NCBI GenBank assembly: GCA_013420905.1
Contig: JAAXNY010000001.1
Coordinates: 1,984,001 to 2,048,000, forward strand
Direction of reading: 5' to 3'
DNA length: 64,000 nucleotides
Source of the DNA: Collybia mongolica
Lineage: Eukaryota; Basidiomycota; Agaricomycetes; Agaricales; Clitocybaceae
A program made the translations under genes and the position numbers. Under the pieces are notes generated by a model. It was not told the DNA's origin. It worked only from the letters and a program-made list of their open reading frames with translations, and ran no database searches. Below, piece after piece: positions 44,701 to 56,402 of this stretch (its first letter is position 1; each line of letters begins with the position of its first letter).

Positions 44701-46658
44701 GCTCGATCCGCCCGTCTCGTCTTCCTCTTCCACGCGTGCCCGTTCCTGTGTTTGTTGCCAGTCTGGTCGTTGATTTCGCAGCTGCTCCCCCGACTCGTAC
44801 CCCCCATGATGCGACAGGGAGATCCCCTGCGCGCCTAGCTCCTCCTCCGTGATCCGCCGCGCAAGGACGTGCCTCCGGGGCGCGTCGAGGGCGTGCCCGT
44901 TCACAACCACCCCATTGGCATTTGCATTCCCGCCCCCGTTCGCATTCGCGTTCCCGTGTCCCGTACTGCTCCCCCCGCTCTCATACAGGTGCCCTGCATA
45001 ATCCGAGATCGCATGCGCGGGCGGGATGTGTATATGCGCGTGCGAGGGCTCCCCGTTCGTGTTCGGCTCTGCACTTGCCCCAGTACCAGTACCCGAACTG
45101 GGGCCGAGCGGGGCACTGATGAAGGGGAGGTTGATCTGTGACGCGGACTGGGAGGGCGCGATGGAGGAGAGCTCCGAGGACGGGTTGGGGTCCGGGAGTG
45201 GTTTTGTGTATTGCATCGAGGTGGGCCGGGGGTGTGGTGCTCCTACGAGGAAGAGGTTAGTTTAGTTGGTTTTTGGTTTGGGGGAGAGGAGAAGAAGGTG
45301 GAGGGTGTTGAGATGGGAAGGCATATCGAGAGAAAGGGCGAGATGTTCAGACGAAGAGAGTGGTTGTTCAGTATTGGGTTAAAACGTGCCGTCAGCACCG
45401 TAGATTGGAAACGCCGTTTGTATGAAAAACGAACACGAAGATGAAATTGTAAAGTTGAAATATGGGATTTGAATGGGTGTGAATGCGCAATGGCAAGTGC
45501 GAGAAACCGAAAGCAAGAGTCCTCCAGTAGGGTATAGTGTCGTGAGCATCGTAGTGACGCAAAAGTGACTTCTCGGCGCGCATATACCCCAGTATTTCCG
45601 ACATCGAAGAGGAAAGTGAAAGAACGAGGCGTCGTGTGCACTCGAGGGACGACGTGCTGCGATGCGCAGCGAGGATGCTGGGAGGTGGATGGAAGGAAAT
45701 GAAAGAAACCAAACGGGTGTACGTCATTAGAGTTAAAAGAGCCGTGAGCACCGTAAAAAGGTAGTTTCAACAAGCACGTTGCGGTGAACGTAATGAAGAA
45801 AATAAGAACAGCCGAAGGGTAAACTGAAGAAGGGACGCAACATACACCCAAAAGAACAAAACACCCCTCGACGCAACAAAAAAAAAGAAGCACAAAACAA
45901 GACAAAGACATCAACTCACCATCATCGTCCATGCCCTCAAGCACCCTAAGCGCCTCCCTGCCCATCTCGCCCCATACCCAGCCACACTCCACCATCGCCC
46001 TGCACCGTACACTCAATCCCTCCCTTACCGCACTGCTCCTCCGCGCCCCGAGCTCTCGCTCCTTTGCCGCCAGATGCGCCTCGCATGCCTGCAGTTCTGC
46101 CTGCGCCGCAGTAAGTTTTGCCGAAGTCGGAATCGGTGGAAGGCCTGTTGAGCATAAAGTTGTGTGTCAGTCTCGTGCCAAAAGACGGCCAGAAAGCACA
46201 CACTGGAAAAATCGGACCTAGGCCCCGTAAAGTCAGACCTCAACGATAAATCCGAGGACGAAGGGAACTGGTGGGGCTGCATCCCAATCGAGTCCCTATC
46301 CCTCTCCTTCGGCGCCTTGTGGCTCTTGCTCGCCTTGATAAGCCGCGTGACCAGAATCTCCCTATCCCGCATTACATTCGCCACCTCGTCCTCCAAGTCC
46401 CTTAGGTCCTTCAACTGGCCCCGCCACTCCTCCACCGCTGCCGCATACCGGCGCAGCGCGTCATCCGCCCCAGCCAGGGAGCGCGCGACGGCGAGGATGA
46501 TGTGCGAGGCAGGCGGGGACGAGGCAGAGGCGTAGGCGGAGAACGAGGCGAGCGAGGCGGGGGAGACATCGAGCAGAGCGTTTAAGTGTTTGGTGTAGTC
46601 TTTTTCTTGGCTGAGCAGGTTCGTTAGCAGGCGTGAGTCGGATGGCCTGTGCACCATC
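41800..46658 (-). CDS. BAR/IMD-like coiled-coil protein with a very long disordered tail
   Basis: Minus-strand exons 46202-46658, 45920-46144 and 41800-45242 give 1374 residues. The ATG at 46658 is chosen because the conserved-looking part begins there; an in-frame ATG at 46732 also exists. The first about 228 residues are helical (repeated Leu, Ala, Glu; Asp-Asp-Ala-Leu-Arg-Arg-Tyr; Arg-Cys-Arg-Ala-Met-Val-Glu-Cys), like BAR or IMD membrane-curving domains. That call is moderate. The rest is over 1100 residues rich in Gly, Ala, Ser, Pro and Thr, with Arg-Arg-X-Ser patches and acidic stretches, so probably a phosphorylated, disordered region. It ends Lys-Lys-Lys-Lys near the C-terminus. The second intron (45243-45919) is 677 bp, far above the local norm. 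Confidence 0.72.
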
Positions 46659-46732
46659 GAGTTCGAGTTCGACGTCGAGAATGTTAGACAGCAACCTTCA
46701 TGTCCGATTCCCGACCACACTCCGCCGATCAA

Positions 46733-47255
46733 AGACGTCAGTAATCATTTGATTGCCGAAACGGCCACTTGGGGATTTGAGTTCTTGCATGGGGGATTTT
46801 CTGACTAAGAGGGGGCCTCTCAAACAATACTTATATCACACATCTCTATCCCAACTTGCTTTGTGGGCCATTGCTGGTGCATGGCATGGCATAAATTATT
46901 CCTCTAATGGAATTATTATCAACATTACAATCCCTCAGACATTCTCTGTGATTACTGTAAGGGCAACCACATTTGCACTGTGCTAACATTAACCCAAATG
47001 CAACCCAGTAGAAGAGATCCAAGTAAAGTACTCTATGATCCCCTACTGAATGCTCCCAAGTGTTTCTTCTTTCCAGGGGTGAGCACATTTAACCAGGCCA
47101 TCATGGCTGATCCAGCTTTCAAGTTAAGCTTGAATTGCTTCAGTTTGTCATTATTTGTGAGGGTTAGGGAGTTATATATTGACTTGTGTCAGTATTGTTT
47201 GAGCACTTGTTTGGCTACATAGAGGGGAAATGCTATAGGTGACTTTACCTAGTGT
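46733..47255. other. Upstream region with a dispersed-repeat fragment
   Basis: 46960-47050 shares the GGGCAACC..TTGCACTGTGCTAAC core with copies at 9150-9270 and 10595-10705. Otherwise AT-rich and non-coding. Confidence 0.5.
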
Positions 47256-47592
47256 TGTTATGGCTGTTTAGACCTTATCCACTAAGTCAATTGGGTTCAT
47301 TGTTTGTTCATTCTAAGACCATTGACTCTGCAAGCCTAACATCTGCTGACTCCCTCTTTAGGGCTAAGTCAGATTGTTCATTCAATGATACACTACTCCC
47401 TTCATAAGGCAAGTAGGATTGAGTTCGCATTGAGAGTCAAGAGTAAGTGAATGAGGTTGATTCAGCTAGATCAAGCTAAGGAAGCTAACTACACTAGAAT
47501 GTCCCTATATATATGTATGGGTCCAATAAGCATAGATAAGCATGGTTACACTATTGGTCATATGGATAAGAGGGATTAGCAAAGGAAACTGA
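47256..47592 (+). repeat. Copia LTR, 3' end degraded
   Basis: It starts TGTTATGGCTGTTTAGACCT and matches the reverse complement of the solo LTR at 15502-15955 for most of its length, including CTATATATATGTATGG versus CCTATATATATGTAAAGG. It then diverges. It stands directly against pol sequence, so everything between (gag, protease, integrase, most of RT) has been deleted. Confidence 0.75.
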
Positions 47593-48115
47593 GGTAACTC
47601 CTTTGTGAGACTTTTTGGAGAGCTCCAATTCCTCACAAATAACACAAAACCCAATATATTGTTTGCTGTGAACAGACTAGCTGCCTACACCACCAATCCA
47701 AGCCTTCAATATGTTACAGCATTGAAACAGATACTGCAGTACTTAGTTGGAACCAAAAAGCTCAGTATTACCTACTCAACACCCCAACAAACACTCCAAT
47801 GTTTTCCATGGATTTGCCAATGCTGCCTTTACAAACCACAATGATCTGAAATTGACATCAGGATATGTTTTCTTAGCAGCAGGGGGAGCAATTACTTGGA
47901 AATCCAAGAAGCAAACTACAATTGCCTTCTCATCAACAGAAGCTGAATATGTTGCCCTATCCAAAGCTGGATGTGAGGCCTGTTGGCTCAGAAACCTCTT
48001 TGATGAACTTGGGAATTCCCTACACTCATCAAAGGAGACAATGACAGGTCTATCTCAATTACTGATACAAACGGACATGGTTTCCTGGCCGAAATTAAAC
48101 TCCGCCCCATCAACA
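47593..48115 (+). pseudogene. Copia pol remnant: RT end and RNase H
   Basis: Leu-Gln-Phe-Leu...Ile-Leu-Phe-Ala-Val-Asn-Arg-Leu-Ala belongs to the end of a Ty1/copia reverse transcriptase. After a one-base shift near 47795 comes RNase H, with Thr-Ser-Gly-Tyr-Val-Phe, Trp-Lys-Ser-Lys-Lys-Gln and Ser-Ser-Thr-Glu-Ala-Glu-Tyr. The frame decays after about 48030. A fossil fragment. Confidence 0.85.
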
Positions 48116-49119
48116 CCCCTCCTGTCAAATGATTTGACGTGTTGCCGTCAACACTTGCCGCAACTGAGATTGAAATCTTGGTGTGACCGAGCGTTATGAT
48201 TTTTGCAAAACCAAAATGGAATTGCACACCGGCATCCACCTTCCCCTTACTTTAAACCATAGAAATTGTACGTCTTTAAATCTGTGATATTGGGCTTGTG
48301 TTTGGTGCAAGAATTGAAGGATTACTTCAAGTGGATGTCAAGTAATTCACTAATCTTGTAAAAAATTGCAAAGCTCGATCAGTGATATGTAGTGGTCCTA
48401 AATGTGATCCCCAAACGGTTAAAGGGAAAGCTATTCATTGTTTTTTGTTGTGTTTGGTTCGCGACTGTACAGTGCGAGTCCGAACTTGCCACTATATATC
48501 GTTTGTGCTACTAGGTGCTGGCAGGCGTTTCCGCTTCTCCCAGTCGAACGGGCTGCTCTAGGCTTTCTGCCGAGTTTAGAATCAGCATTCATCAATGATG
48601 AGCACCCACAGCGCTCACCAAAATCCCTAACGCTTAGCCTTTGGGGGCTGCGCTAACGCCGCCTTGCATCTCTGGTTGGTTTAGGGGACCACATCAAGTC
48701 GCATTGACGTCCTCCCAGCCCGCCCATTGATACCCTGCGGTGAAGACTGGCACAACCAGTACTTCGACTTCAAATTCAAAAAAAGTCGTGGTTTATTCGT
48801 GGTACGGCACATAAACCTTCAAGATAGAATATGGCATACGCATATCAAAAAGCTCAGTAGTCCGACTTTGAAATCCTGCACGAATCACTATCCACGTGTT
48901 CATGATGTGCGAGGTATGCCCATTTTTAGGGCTCACTAGCACATGTATACCGAAGAAGCACTGGAGTACATGCGATTGTGATGAAACGTCATCAACGCTA
49001 TCTTTGTTCCCCCTTTGGTCTCACTCTCCCAGGTAAGTGATGGTCATAGCCGAGAGATTTGGCTCTAAATACTCATCTATTCTTCCTTTGCTGAACAGTA
49101 AACTCTCTGTTCTACAATC
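48116..49119. other. Intergenic, promoter side of the GH32 gene
   Basis: No supported gene. A TAAATA at about 49067, 50 bp before the start codon, may serve as a TATA-like element. Confidence 0.45.
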
Positions 49120-50925
49120 ATGCGGCTTCGTTTGACCATTGCATCACTTGTTGTGCTCGTGGTTCCCTCTTTGTCTTACAACCTCTCACCTCGACAAAGT
49201 GGGGCTATAAATTCTACTGGGCAATGCGCATCCTCCAACGGCACGGATTCTGGTGTAGATTCCTACAACGAACCTTACCGACCCCAAATCCATTTTTCTC
49301 CCAGTGTGAACTTCATGAATGATCCAAACGGGATGTTTCGCCATCCTGGGGATGGACTATGGCACTTGTATTACCAGTATAACCCGACTGCTCCAGTCGC
49401 CGGAAACCAGTTGAGGCCTTGTCCCTTTTACCATCTACAACCTCTGATTGTGATACAGACATTGGGGCCATGCCACGAGTGAAGACTTGTGGACATGGAC
49501 AAACCATCCTCCGGCAATAGCTCCAGACCGCCCTGGTGACGGTATCTTCTCTGGTTCCGCCGTTGTGGACGTCAACAACACCTCTGGATTTTTCAACGCC
49601 AGCGTTGCTCCCGGGGATCGCATAGTGGCTATATATACATTGAATAACGCACGGGAGACACAGGAAATTGCATACTCATCCGATGGTGGATATACCTTTA
49701 CCAAGTATGCGAACAACCCCGTTATCGATCTCAATACCTCTCAGTTTCGCGATCCAAAAGTTCACTGGGACTCACAAACATCGCGTTGGGTAATGACCGT
49801 TGCGCTCCCACAAGTATATGAGATCCTCTTCTTTTCTTCGTCGGATCTGAAGTCCTGGACTGAGCTCAGTCGGTTCAAGTTGTCTGGCTTGCTTGGATTC
49901 CAATATGAATGTCCCGGTATGTCATCAAGTAATTTATTATGTCCATCCGCCTTTCTCATTTTCTTCAGGACTCTTCCAAGTTCCGACCGTTGGGGGTCCC
50001 AACGATGGAACGAAAACCTGGGTTCTGTGGATTTCCATCAACCCAGGCGCACCTCTAGGTGGCTCCGCCATGCAATACTTTTTTGGCGACTGGGACGGCA
50101 CGACATTTACTCCACACGACCATGTCGCGCGTATCCTCGATTTCGGCAAAGACTTTTATGCCGCTCAGACATTCTTCGAAGTTGGCGATGTAAAAACGAC
50201 CACCACGATAGGCTGGGCGTCCAACTGGCAGTACACAAATGAGGTGCCTACGTCGCCGTGGAGGTCGACGATGACCGTGGCGCGAGAGCTGTCCCTCCGC
50301 TACGTCAGGTACAACCCGATGTACAGTAACTACGTGTTAGTGCAAACGCCCGTGTCAACCGCACGCGTCGAGGCCGGGAACCTTGTAAATATCTCGGCAC
50401 CGACCTCGGAAAGTCAGAGCATAGACTTTGCGGGATGGAAGGGAGCGATTGACATCAGAGCGTCCTTCTCGTTCCCCGGAGGCTCTGGGGTGGAACTGCG
50501 TATTGGTGCAGGTGAAGGCCAAGTGCTCAAGATAGGCGCAGGGTTGTAAGTCTCCCCAGGTCGTTCTCTTGGTACTGGGGCTGATTTTCTTTTACAGTGG
50601 AGACCCTGTGACCGTATACGTCGATCGCAGATTTGCGGGTCATTCTTGGGCAGACGACAACGTCTTCTTCGCAGACCGGTATAGTGCAATGCTCATGGCT
50701 GACAAGAGAGATGATGGGAGCAACCATTTCTCGTTGCATGTCATAATCGACCGCTCGCTCGTGGAGCTGTTCGCGAACGATGGGGTGGTGAGCGCGGTCA
50801 GCAATGTGTTCTGGGACAACGACGCGCTGCCTGAGAAGCTTGATGTCGTACTGCGGGATCAGCAGGTGGTCATGGAAAGCTTGGTTGTCCAAAAGTTGAA
50901 GGGGACATGGGAATGTTCTACTTAA
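49120..50925 (+). CDS. Secreted GH32 fructosidase (invertase/inulinase type)
   Basis: Exons 49120-49409, 49459-49916, 49969-50545 and 50598-50925 give 550 residues. GH32 enzymes cut beta-linked fructose from sucrose or fructans outside the cell. A signal peptide (Leu/Val-rich, ending near Ser-Leu-Ser-Tyr) comes first. The three acidic catalytic motifs are all there: Asn-Asp-Pro-Asn-Gly (nucleophile Asp68), Arg-Asp-Pro (194-196) and Glu-Cys-Pro-Gly (acid/base Glu247). A C-terminal beta-sandwich holds Asp-Arg-Ser-Leu-Val-Glu-Leu-Phe. Several Asn-x-Ser/Thr sites fit secretion. Endo- versus exo-action and preference for sucrose cannot be told from sequence alone. Confidence 0.95.
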
Positions 50926-51333
50926 GGCCTACCCCGAATATATTAGATTGGGAAAATAAGTTGAGGCTGCCCTGCCAACGAAACTCGGCCCTTCTCCAAT
51001 GTCATAATTCCTTGTGCTCTTAGTATCCAGGCTTTGAGGTTATGAAAGATTGGTAAGGAAGTCTGCTGAATTTTACTGCCAATTGTTCGCGAAATTGAGC
51101 GCAAAAATTCACCGCTACGCTACCGCTTGTTGAACGTAACGACCAGATGCAGGTGGTGTCCCAGCACCCGGAAAATCTCACCATACACCTGTCGCAATTC
51201 ATGTTGAGATTTGGCAATTCCAATAGCATTTGGGCCATACCCGCCCTTCTGTTGCTCCCCTTCTGACACTATCATATGCATTATTTTATATTCCAATTAT
51301 TACAAGTACAGCCCCGGACTATTCCCAAATATT

Positions 51334-52202
51334 TCAAAAGAAGATTACATAGACTGCCGCGCTTAGAACCACGCCCGTAACACCAACTTCAGCCTTCGAA
51401 GCAGAACTTCTCATGCCGGGAAGAGGACCACTGTTGCTCCCACCGACACCTCCATCATCTCCACCAGACGTAGGAGCTGGTTGGAAGATACTTTGCGATA
51501 ACGGATCTTCGAAATCATCAGGCCCAGAGCCGGAGCCGGAGCCGGTACCAGGTGTGGGGGCCGGTTGAAGGGTACTTTGCGTGAACGTATTTCCAGCAGC
51601 GCCAGTTGCGGAAACGCCCCCTGCTCGAGTGATAGTGGCCGTTGGAGCTGCGCCAGCGAGCCTTGTCGATGGCAGCGGGAAGCCAACAGCTACACAAGTG
51701 GCGATATATTCTGATTGAGAATGGTTAATCAACGGGTTTCATTAAGGCACGTAGACGCCACCCACTATCGACTTCGCCTTGTGCCTCGTTAAAGAGGGAC
51801 TGAGAAGGGACCAGTGCGAGTATGCAGTCCAGACAGGTGACGAGGGCGGTTTCGTCCACCAAGTTGCAGTCGCAGCCGATCGATGGTCTGGCTTGACATC
51901 TCTAAGGGCGAATCAAAAAAAGGATATCGTTATCTATGGAAGGTAACTCACCGAAAGAGTATCGGAAATTAGGGCGCACTGTGATTTACATTGTATAGGA
52001 ATATCGTTCGGATCGAACGTGGTATCACTCTGGCGCCTAGTCAAACCATGGATGACTCCTAGAGGGGTAATGGCAGCGGAAGCAGCAACTAGGGTGAGGG
52101 GTCAGTCTCTGATCGTGGACAGGAACGAATTTGCTAACCTTGGGTCACAACCATCGTAACAATGAGAGAAAATAGTGAAAACACATTATAGATTCCCAAC
52201 AT
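51334..52202 (-). CDS. GPI-anchored extracellular cysteine-rich protein
   Basis: Minus-strand exons 52139-52202, 51952-52088, 51766-51901 and 51334-51710 give 237 residues. A signal peptide is followed by a compact domain with Cys-x3-Cys...Cys...Cys-x-Cys...Cys-x2-Cys...Cys, eight cysteines in a CFEM-like spacing seen in many agaric surface proteins. Then comes a Gly/Ser/Pro/Thr-rich stalk with a twice-used Phe-x-Pro-Ala-Pro-Thr motif. The C-terminal hydrophobic tail, after Ser-Ser-Ala-Ser-Lys, is typical of a GPI signal. Role inferred: cell-wall or membrane surface. It converges with the GH32 gene, about 410 bp away. Confidence 0.82.
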
Positions 52203-54636
52203 TGGTCAACGGCTCGTGATAGGAGGGGAGAAGACAAGTGACCCCGATTTTGGGAGCTCGCTCCCATAGTTATATACTCAATGGCCAATCCATCACGACA
52301 GATGCCAAACTGTATAATCTGTGCTGTGAAACAGGAGCCCAGATCTTACGTCCCAGTCCTCAACAAAGGGCGCCTCAATATTGACAGTTTTGATGTTTGG
52401 CAGTTTTTCGATGTGGTGGGCGTCCCCGCCCCTTGGTAGCAGCGGTCCGGTCTATTTGACCTTTGATAGAGAAGACTGGCAACGCGGTAGTAGGCAGAGC
52501 TGGACCGCGGGTCCCGAAATCTTTTAGCCGGAGCAATAATATCGGCCCTGTGTCTGATCGAGGGTGGCATGAATACATGACAATATCTGACCTCCATTCA
52601 ATGAGCAATCTTGGCACGCGGCCTATGACGATTGTCCTTTTTACATTCTTCAAGACCCTGGTCAGCGTTCGAATCTGGGTCTGCCTAGGTCTGTAACGGG
52701 TTTGAGTGTAGTTTGGAATGTCTCTGTACCGTGCACAAGTGAGTTTTTCAGAGGGTAATGGGGCACTCACAGCACATGATGTAACGCTTGAACACATGAC
52801 ACCAGCATCCAGTAGAAGAATGATACGCCCGCAATATTGCACATGGTCGTTCTGAGAGGGTATGGGTAAATGAAGAGGCGCTTATCAAAGTGTCAACATT
52901 TCAATAGCACGACGCGTCAGTCTAAAAATATAACATAGAGCACGGTAATATTCTCCTTCCGAGGTAACACTCGTGATGAAAGCTTTATTTTGTGGGCTGG
53001 TGATGAACGTGTATTGTGGAAATGTCGACATTCATCCCCGGTCTTCAGGTTGGATCTCTGCACGCAGGGCTGAATCTCAGTAAACGCAACACCACTGGAC
53101 TGGGAACGAACCATAAATCTGACCAAAAAATAAGGGGAAGCAGACGGCGGCCTTAGGTAATGACAGCCTCGGAGTGGCAATGTGACAAAAGCGCTCACAA
53201 GAACTTCGTGGTCCAGCTATCCAATGGGTTTGGAGAGACAGACAGCTCTTAGCGAAGCGTCATTTGATAAGGAATACGAATATTTCTTGAATAGTCAATT
53301 ATAGATGGTGTTAACGTAATGCGGGAAAATCTAAAAAAATACAGCATATATCGGGGCAGATGAAAGCGCGTTTTTTGCACGGGCTCCAGCGTACAAGGAC
53401 GAGCTCCATGTCTTGAAAAACGAGCAAACATACTGCGGTACGGAACTCATGCCAACCACGTCGTCCAAATCCCCGTCTGAGTCACGCCCTGAATTGAAGA
53501 TCGTGTCGAGAGAGTAGACTTTAGTGTCCATGTCCAAAGAGGCGCCGAATGACTCGTTTGCTAGCAAGAGCGACATTCGCTTTCTAAGTCTTTCGCTGTG
53601 GATGTGATGCTATGAGGGAGGTCGCACGTTGCAGGCTGGCTGATCAACATCCTTGAGTTATCTGCGATACAAACGACGGACCCATTTACCTTAATAGTAT
53701 CACTGACAGGGGTAGGATTAGATTATGGAATGAAAGAGGGTGTGGCTTTCAGAACCCTAATTGGTCCTCGCAAAGCACTGATTCGGGTAGCAGTATTAGG
53801 TACTGAAAGCGGCTATTAGAGCATGAGTGAAGTCGACAGCGGGTTACGAACGTTACCTTGGATAACGAAGGGGACAGAGGTGTTCGCGTTGGCGCTCTAT
53901 AAGAGGCGTATAAGAGCAAAGGGCGTGGGACATCACTCCGTGTTATGTCTGCACAAGGGGAATCCAATCACGGTGTGGAGTGATTAATACTTGAAAGGTT
54001 AGAGTGGATTAGAAGGCACAATATTCCATGCATATATCAAAATCTGGTCACGACACCTATGCATAAACATCAGGGAATGGAGACATGAATAGATTGAACA
54101 ATTGACAACCCAAATATTGATGCTCACCGCGGAGTGATCCTCGAAAAGGATATGAGGTGGCGTAAAGTTATACATAACCGTTTTTAGGTTACGTCTTGGA
54201 ATGAGAATACTCATATCCAGACTCGACGGAAACGAAGCTTGAAGCTTCAAATTGGGGACGCACGAACGGCTTCCAACATATTCATGAAGCTTGCCAAATG
54301 CCGTAATAACGTATTCTTCATACGAGGGTCCGCGAAAAGTACACAGAGATAGTTGAGTATATGTGGGACAAGACGTTGTTCATAACTCCCTCTCTTGACC
54401 AAGTTGCCGAGCTCCGCCAAGTGTAAAAGAAGGCCGTGGTTTTGTATCACGTGCAGACTTGTGCCGTTAAGGCGCATTTCAGGGAATGACAAATCAAAAA
54501 TGTGGGTCACTCGCCGAGGCCCGATATCTTTGTTTTCGAATGTAATCACGAAGCGTCGCCACTTCAGTTATAAACCTGAGGTTGACAAATCCATCTTAGT
54601 GTCTATCCACCAGTTTGTGAGAATATTTGTCCAATA
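52203..54636. other. 2.4 kb without a supported gene
   Basis: Short frames only. The best is 100 codons on the minus strand (54247-54549), with plausible amino-acid use (Leu/His-rich, helical) but no domain and no clear splice partners. It may be a remnant. The rest shows no repeat or RNA gene that I recognise. Confidence 0.45.
54247..54549 (-). other. Unassigned frame of 100 codons
   Basis: ATG to stop on the minus strand. The composition looks protein-like (Pro-His-Ile-Leu-Asn-Tyr-Leu-Cys; Asn-Thr-Leu-Leu-Arg-His-Leu). It lies about 90 bp before the divergent dehydrogenase gene. No family is recognised and no introns are evident. Could be a small gene, a gene fragment, or chance. Confidence 0.25.
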
Positions 54637-55901
54637 ATGTCCACAGCCGCGGCCGCACGACGAGTCCTTGTAATAGCTGGTATGTTTAATAAACTTCGAA
54701 GGGTCAAGCAAGCAGTTTCTAACGTAAACGCCACTGTGACTTCCAACAGGCTTGGGAAATGGAAGTGGAACGGGAGGCTCGACTGCGTGCGTCTACTCTG
54801 GGGCGGCTTTAAGTCGCTACATGTTGAAGAAAAGCATTGATCCAACACATCTTTGATGGTTGCCTTTCTACAGGCGTTTATTCTCCAAGGCTGGGTATAG
54901 CGTTGCGCTGGTCGCCCGGGGTGCCGACTCCGTCGAAAAGATTGCGAAAGAGATAAACTTAGCAGGGGGTGATGTGCGTATGTTTGTTTTACCCGCGTCC
55001 ATCACTATCTTAGGTGTCCATTCAAGGCTTCGGCGTTTCCCGTGACATCGTATGGTGCCCAAGAGATATCAGATGTGTGGGGATCTATCCGCTCCAAGTA
55101 TCCCGCCCCGAACTACACCATTAATGCCGCAGTCTTCAACCTTGGACATCGCGTCTGGAAGACCTTCCTCGACGTCACTCCGACCGATCTTCATGAGTCG
55201 ATAGCCATACACGTTGAAGCGTCGTTCTCGTTCGCGCGCGAGGCGATCATCACGTTCAAGGCGAATGAGATACAGGAACCCACAGGGAAGAGGGGGACAT
55301 TGATCTTTACCGGAGCCACAGCCAGCTTGCGGGGAAACACAATGACTAGTGCGTTTGCTGCTGGTAAGTTCGGCCTGCGGGCCCTAGCGCAAAGCCTCTC
55401 AAAGGAGTTTGGCAAAGAGAATATACATGTGAGGCCTTCATCATTAATATCCAATCATCTGTGGCGTAGCTGATGCATTTCATCGCCTTCAGGTCGCCCA
55501 TGTGAGTTGATCATCATTCCGTCAAACAAAATTTAGTCCACATAATTACTGATAGACTATCATTGACGGAGGTAACATCCCCTTTTCCTCTATTGAAAAT
55601 GTCTTGTTAATCTCCGTAACCAGTCATATTGACGGATCGTCTTCTGGAGCTCCGCCCCGAGTTCGAGGGCAAACCGGACCTTTCAGTAAATCCTGACAGC
55701 ATTGCTAGTGTGCGTAGAAACCATATTTTTCTTGGGTCAGTGTTCTGATGGTATGCTACAGGCATATTTGTACTTGGTAAACCAAGACAGGTCAGCCTTG
55801 ACATGGGAGCTTGACCGTGAGTTCCCGCTGCCTGAGTATAAACTCGTGTACATACGACTGATCTGTGGCGTACAGTACGCCCTGCGCATGAGAAGTGGTA
55901 G
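54637..55901 (+). CDS. Short-chain dehydrogenase/reductase (SDR) with Phe at the catalytic Tyr
   Basis: Nine exons (54637-54679, 54750-54786, 54874-54973, 55027-55428, 55493-55501, 55556-55571, 55624-55709, 55762-55816, 55876-55901) give 257 residues. SDRs move hydride between NAD(P)H and a carbonyl or alcohol. The cofactor turn Gly-Leu-Gly-Asn-Gly-Ser-Gly-Thr-Gly is put together from exons 1 and 2. Asn-Ala-Ala-Val-Phe-Asn and the Ser of Gly-Ala-Thr-Ala-Ser follow. At the Tyr-x3-Lys site the sequence is Phe-Ala-Ala-Gly-Lys, so the usual proton donor Tyr is lost. The end, Trp-Glu-Leu-Asp-Leu-Arg-Pro, fits the family. Three introns begin GTGCGT. Micro-exons of 9 and 16 bp are notable. Confidence 0.85.
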
Positions 55902-56402
55902 ACCACGAAGCGAGGGCTCGGACTGCACCCGTTCTGATGTGCCACTGTAACATTAGAATCAGACGATGTATTTTTCTGTAACTATGTACTTAACAGAAAT
56001 TCCGTTCATTTCGCGGGTACTGTTTACATTTAGTAAGTTGTTCCGAGGCCACTGCAGCTCCGATATCATTTAGTATCCTGGTATACCTACAGCCTCACGA
56101 CCAGATGGTAGATGTAAATTTCTGAGAAATATGTAGTTCGTTTCGCCGGTTCGCGACGACGAAGTTGTCTGGGCCATCCAACCGAGCTAGTTGGATACAT
56201 GTAACAAAGAAGTCTGCGTGTAACTCCATGTCCGTTTGTTCCATGGGCGAGCTAGGGATATACTGTTGCCCAAGGTTGCACGCCTCAAAAGGTTGCTTGA
56301 AGGTTATTTTTGGCTCGGTAAAGTCCGGGCCGTTTCCGGCAAACCAAAATTTGGGCCAAAGCTTAGCTAATAACGCGACTTCCCACCTTACTTTTTCCTT
56401 GA
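55902..56402. other. Spacer upstream of the RING gene
   Basis: No supported gene; contains the 5' region of the Topors-like gene. Confidence 0.45.

Noticed and set aside
45243..46016. Minus-strand frame of 257 codons in the long intron
   Set aside because: Its distal part is the real exon 2 read on through the donor. The intronic part is Phe/Ser-rich with no domain, and the GTGAGT donor and TAG acceptor are good.
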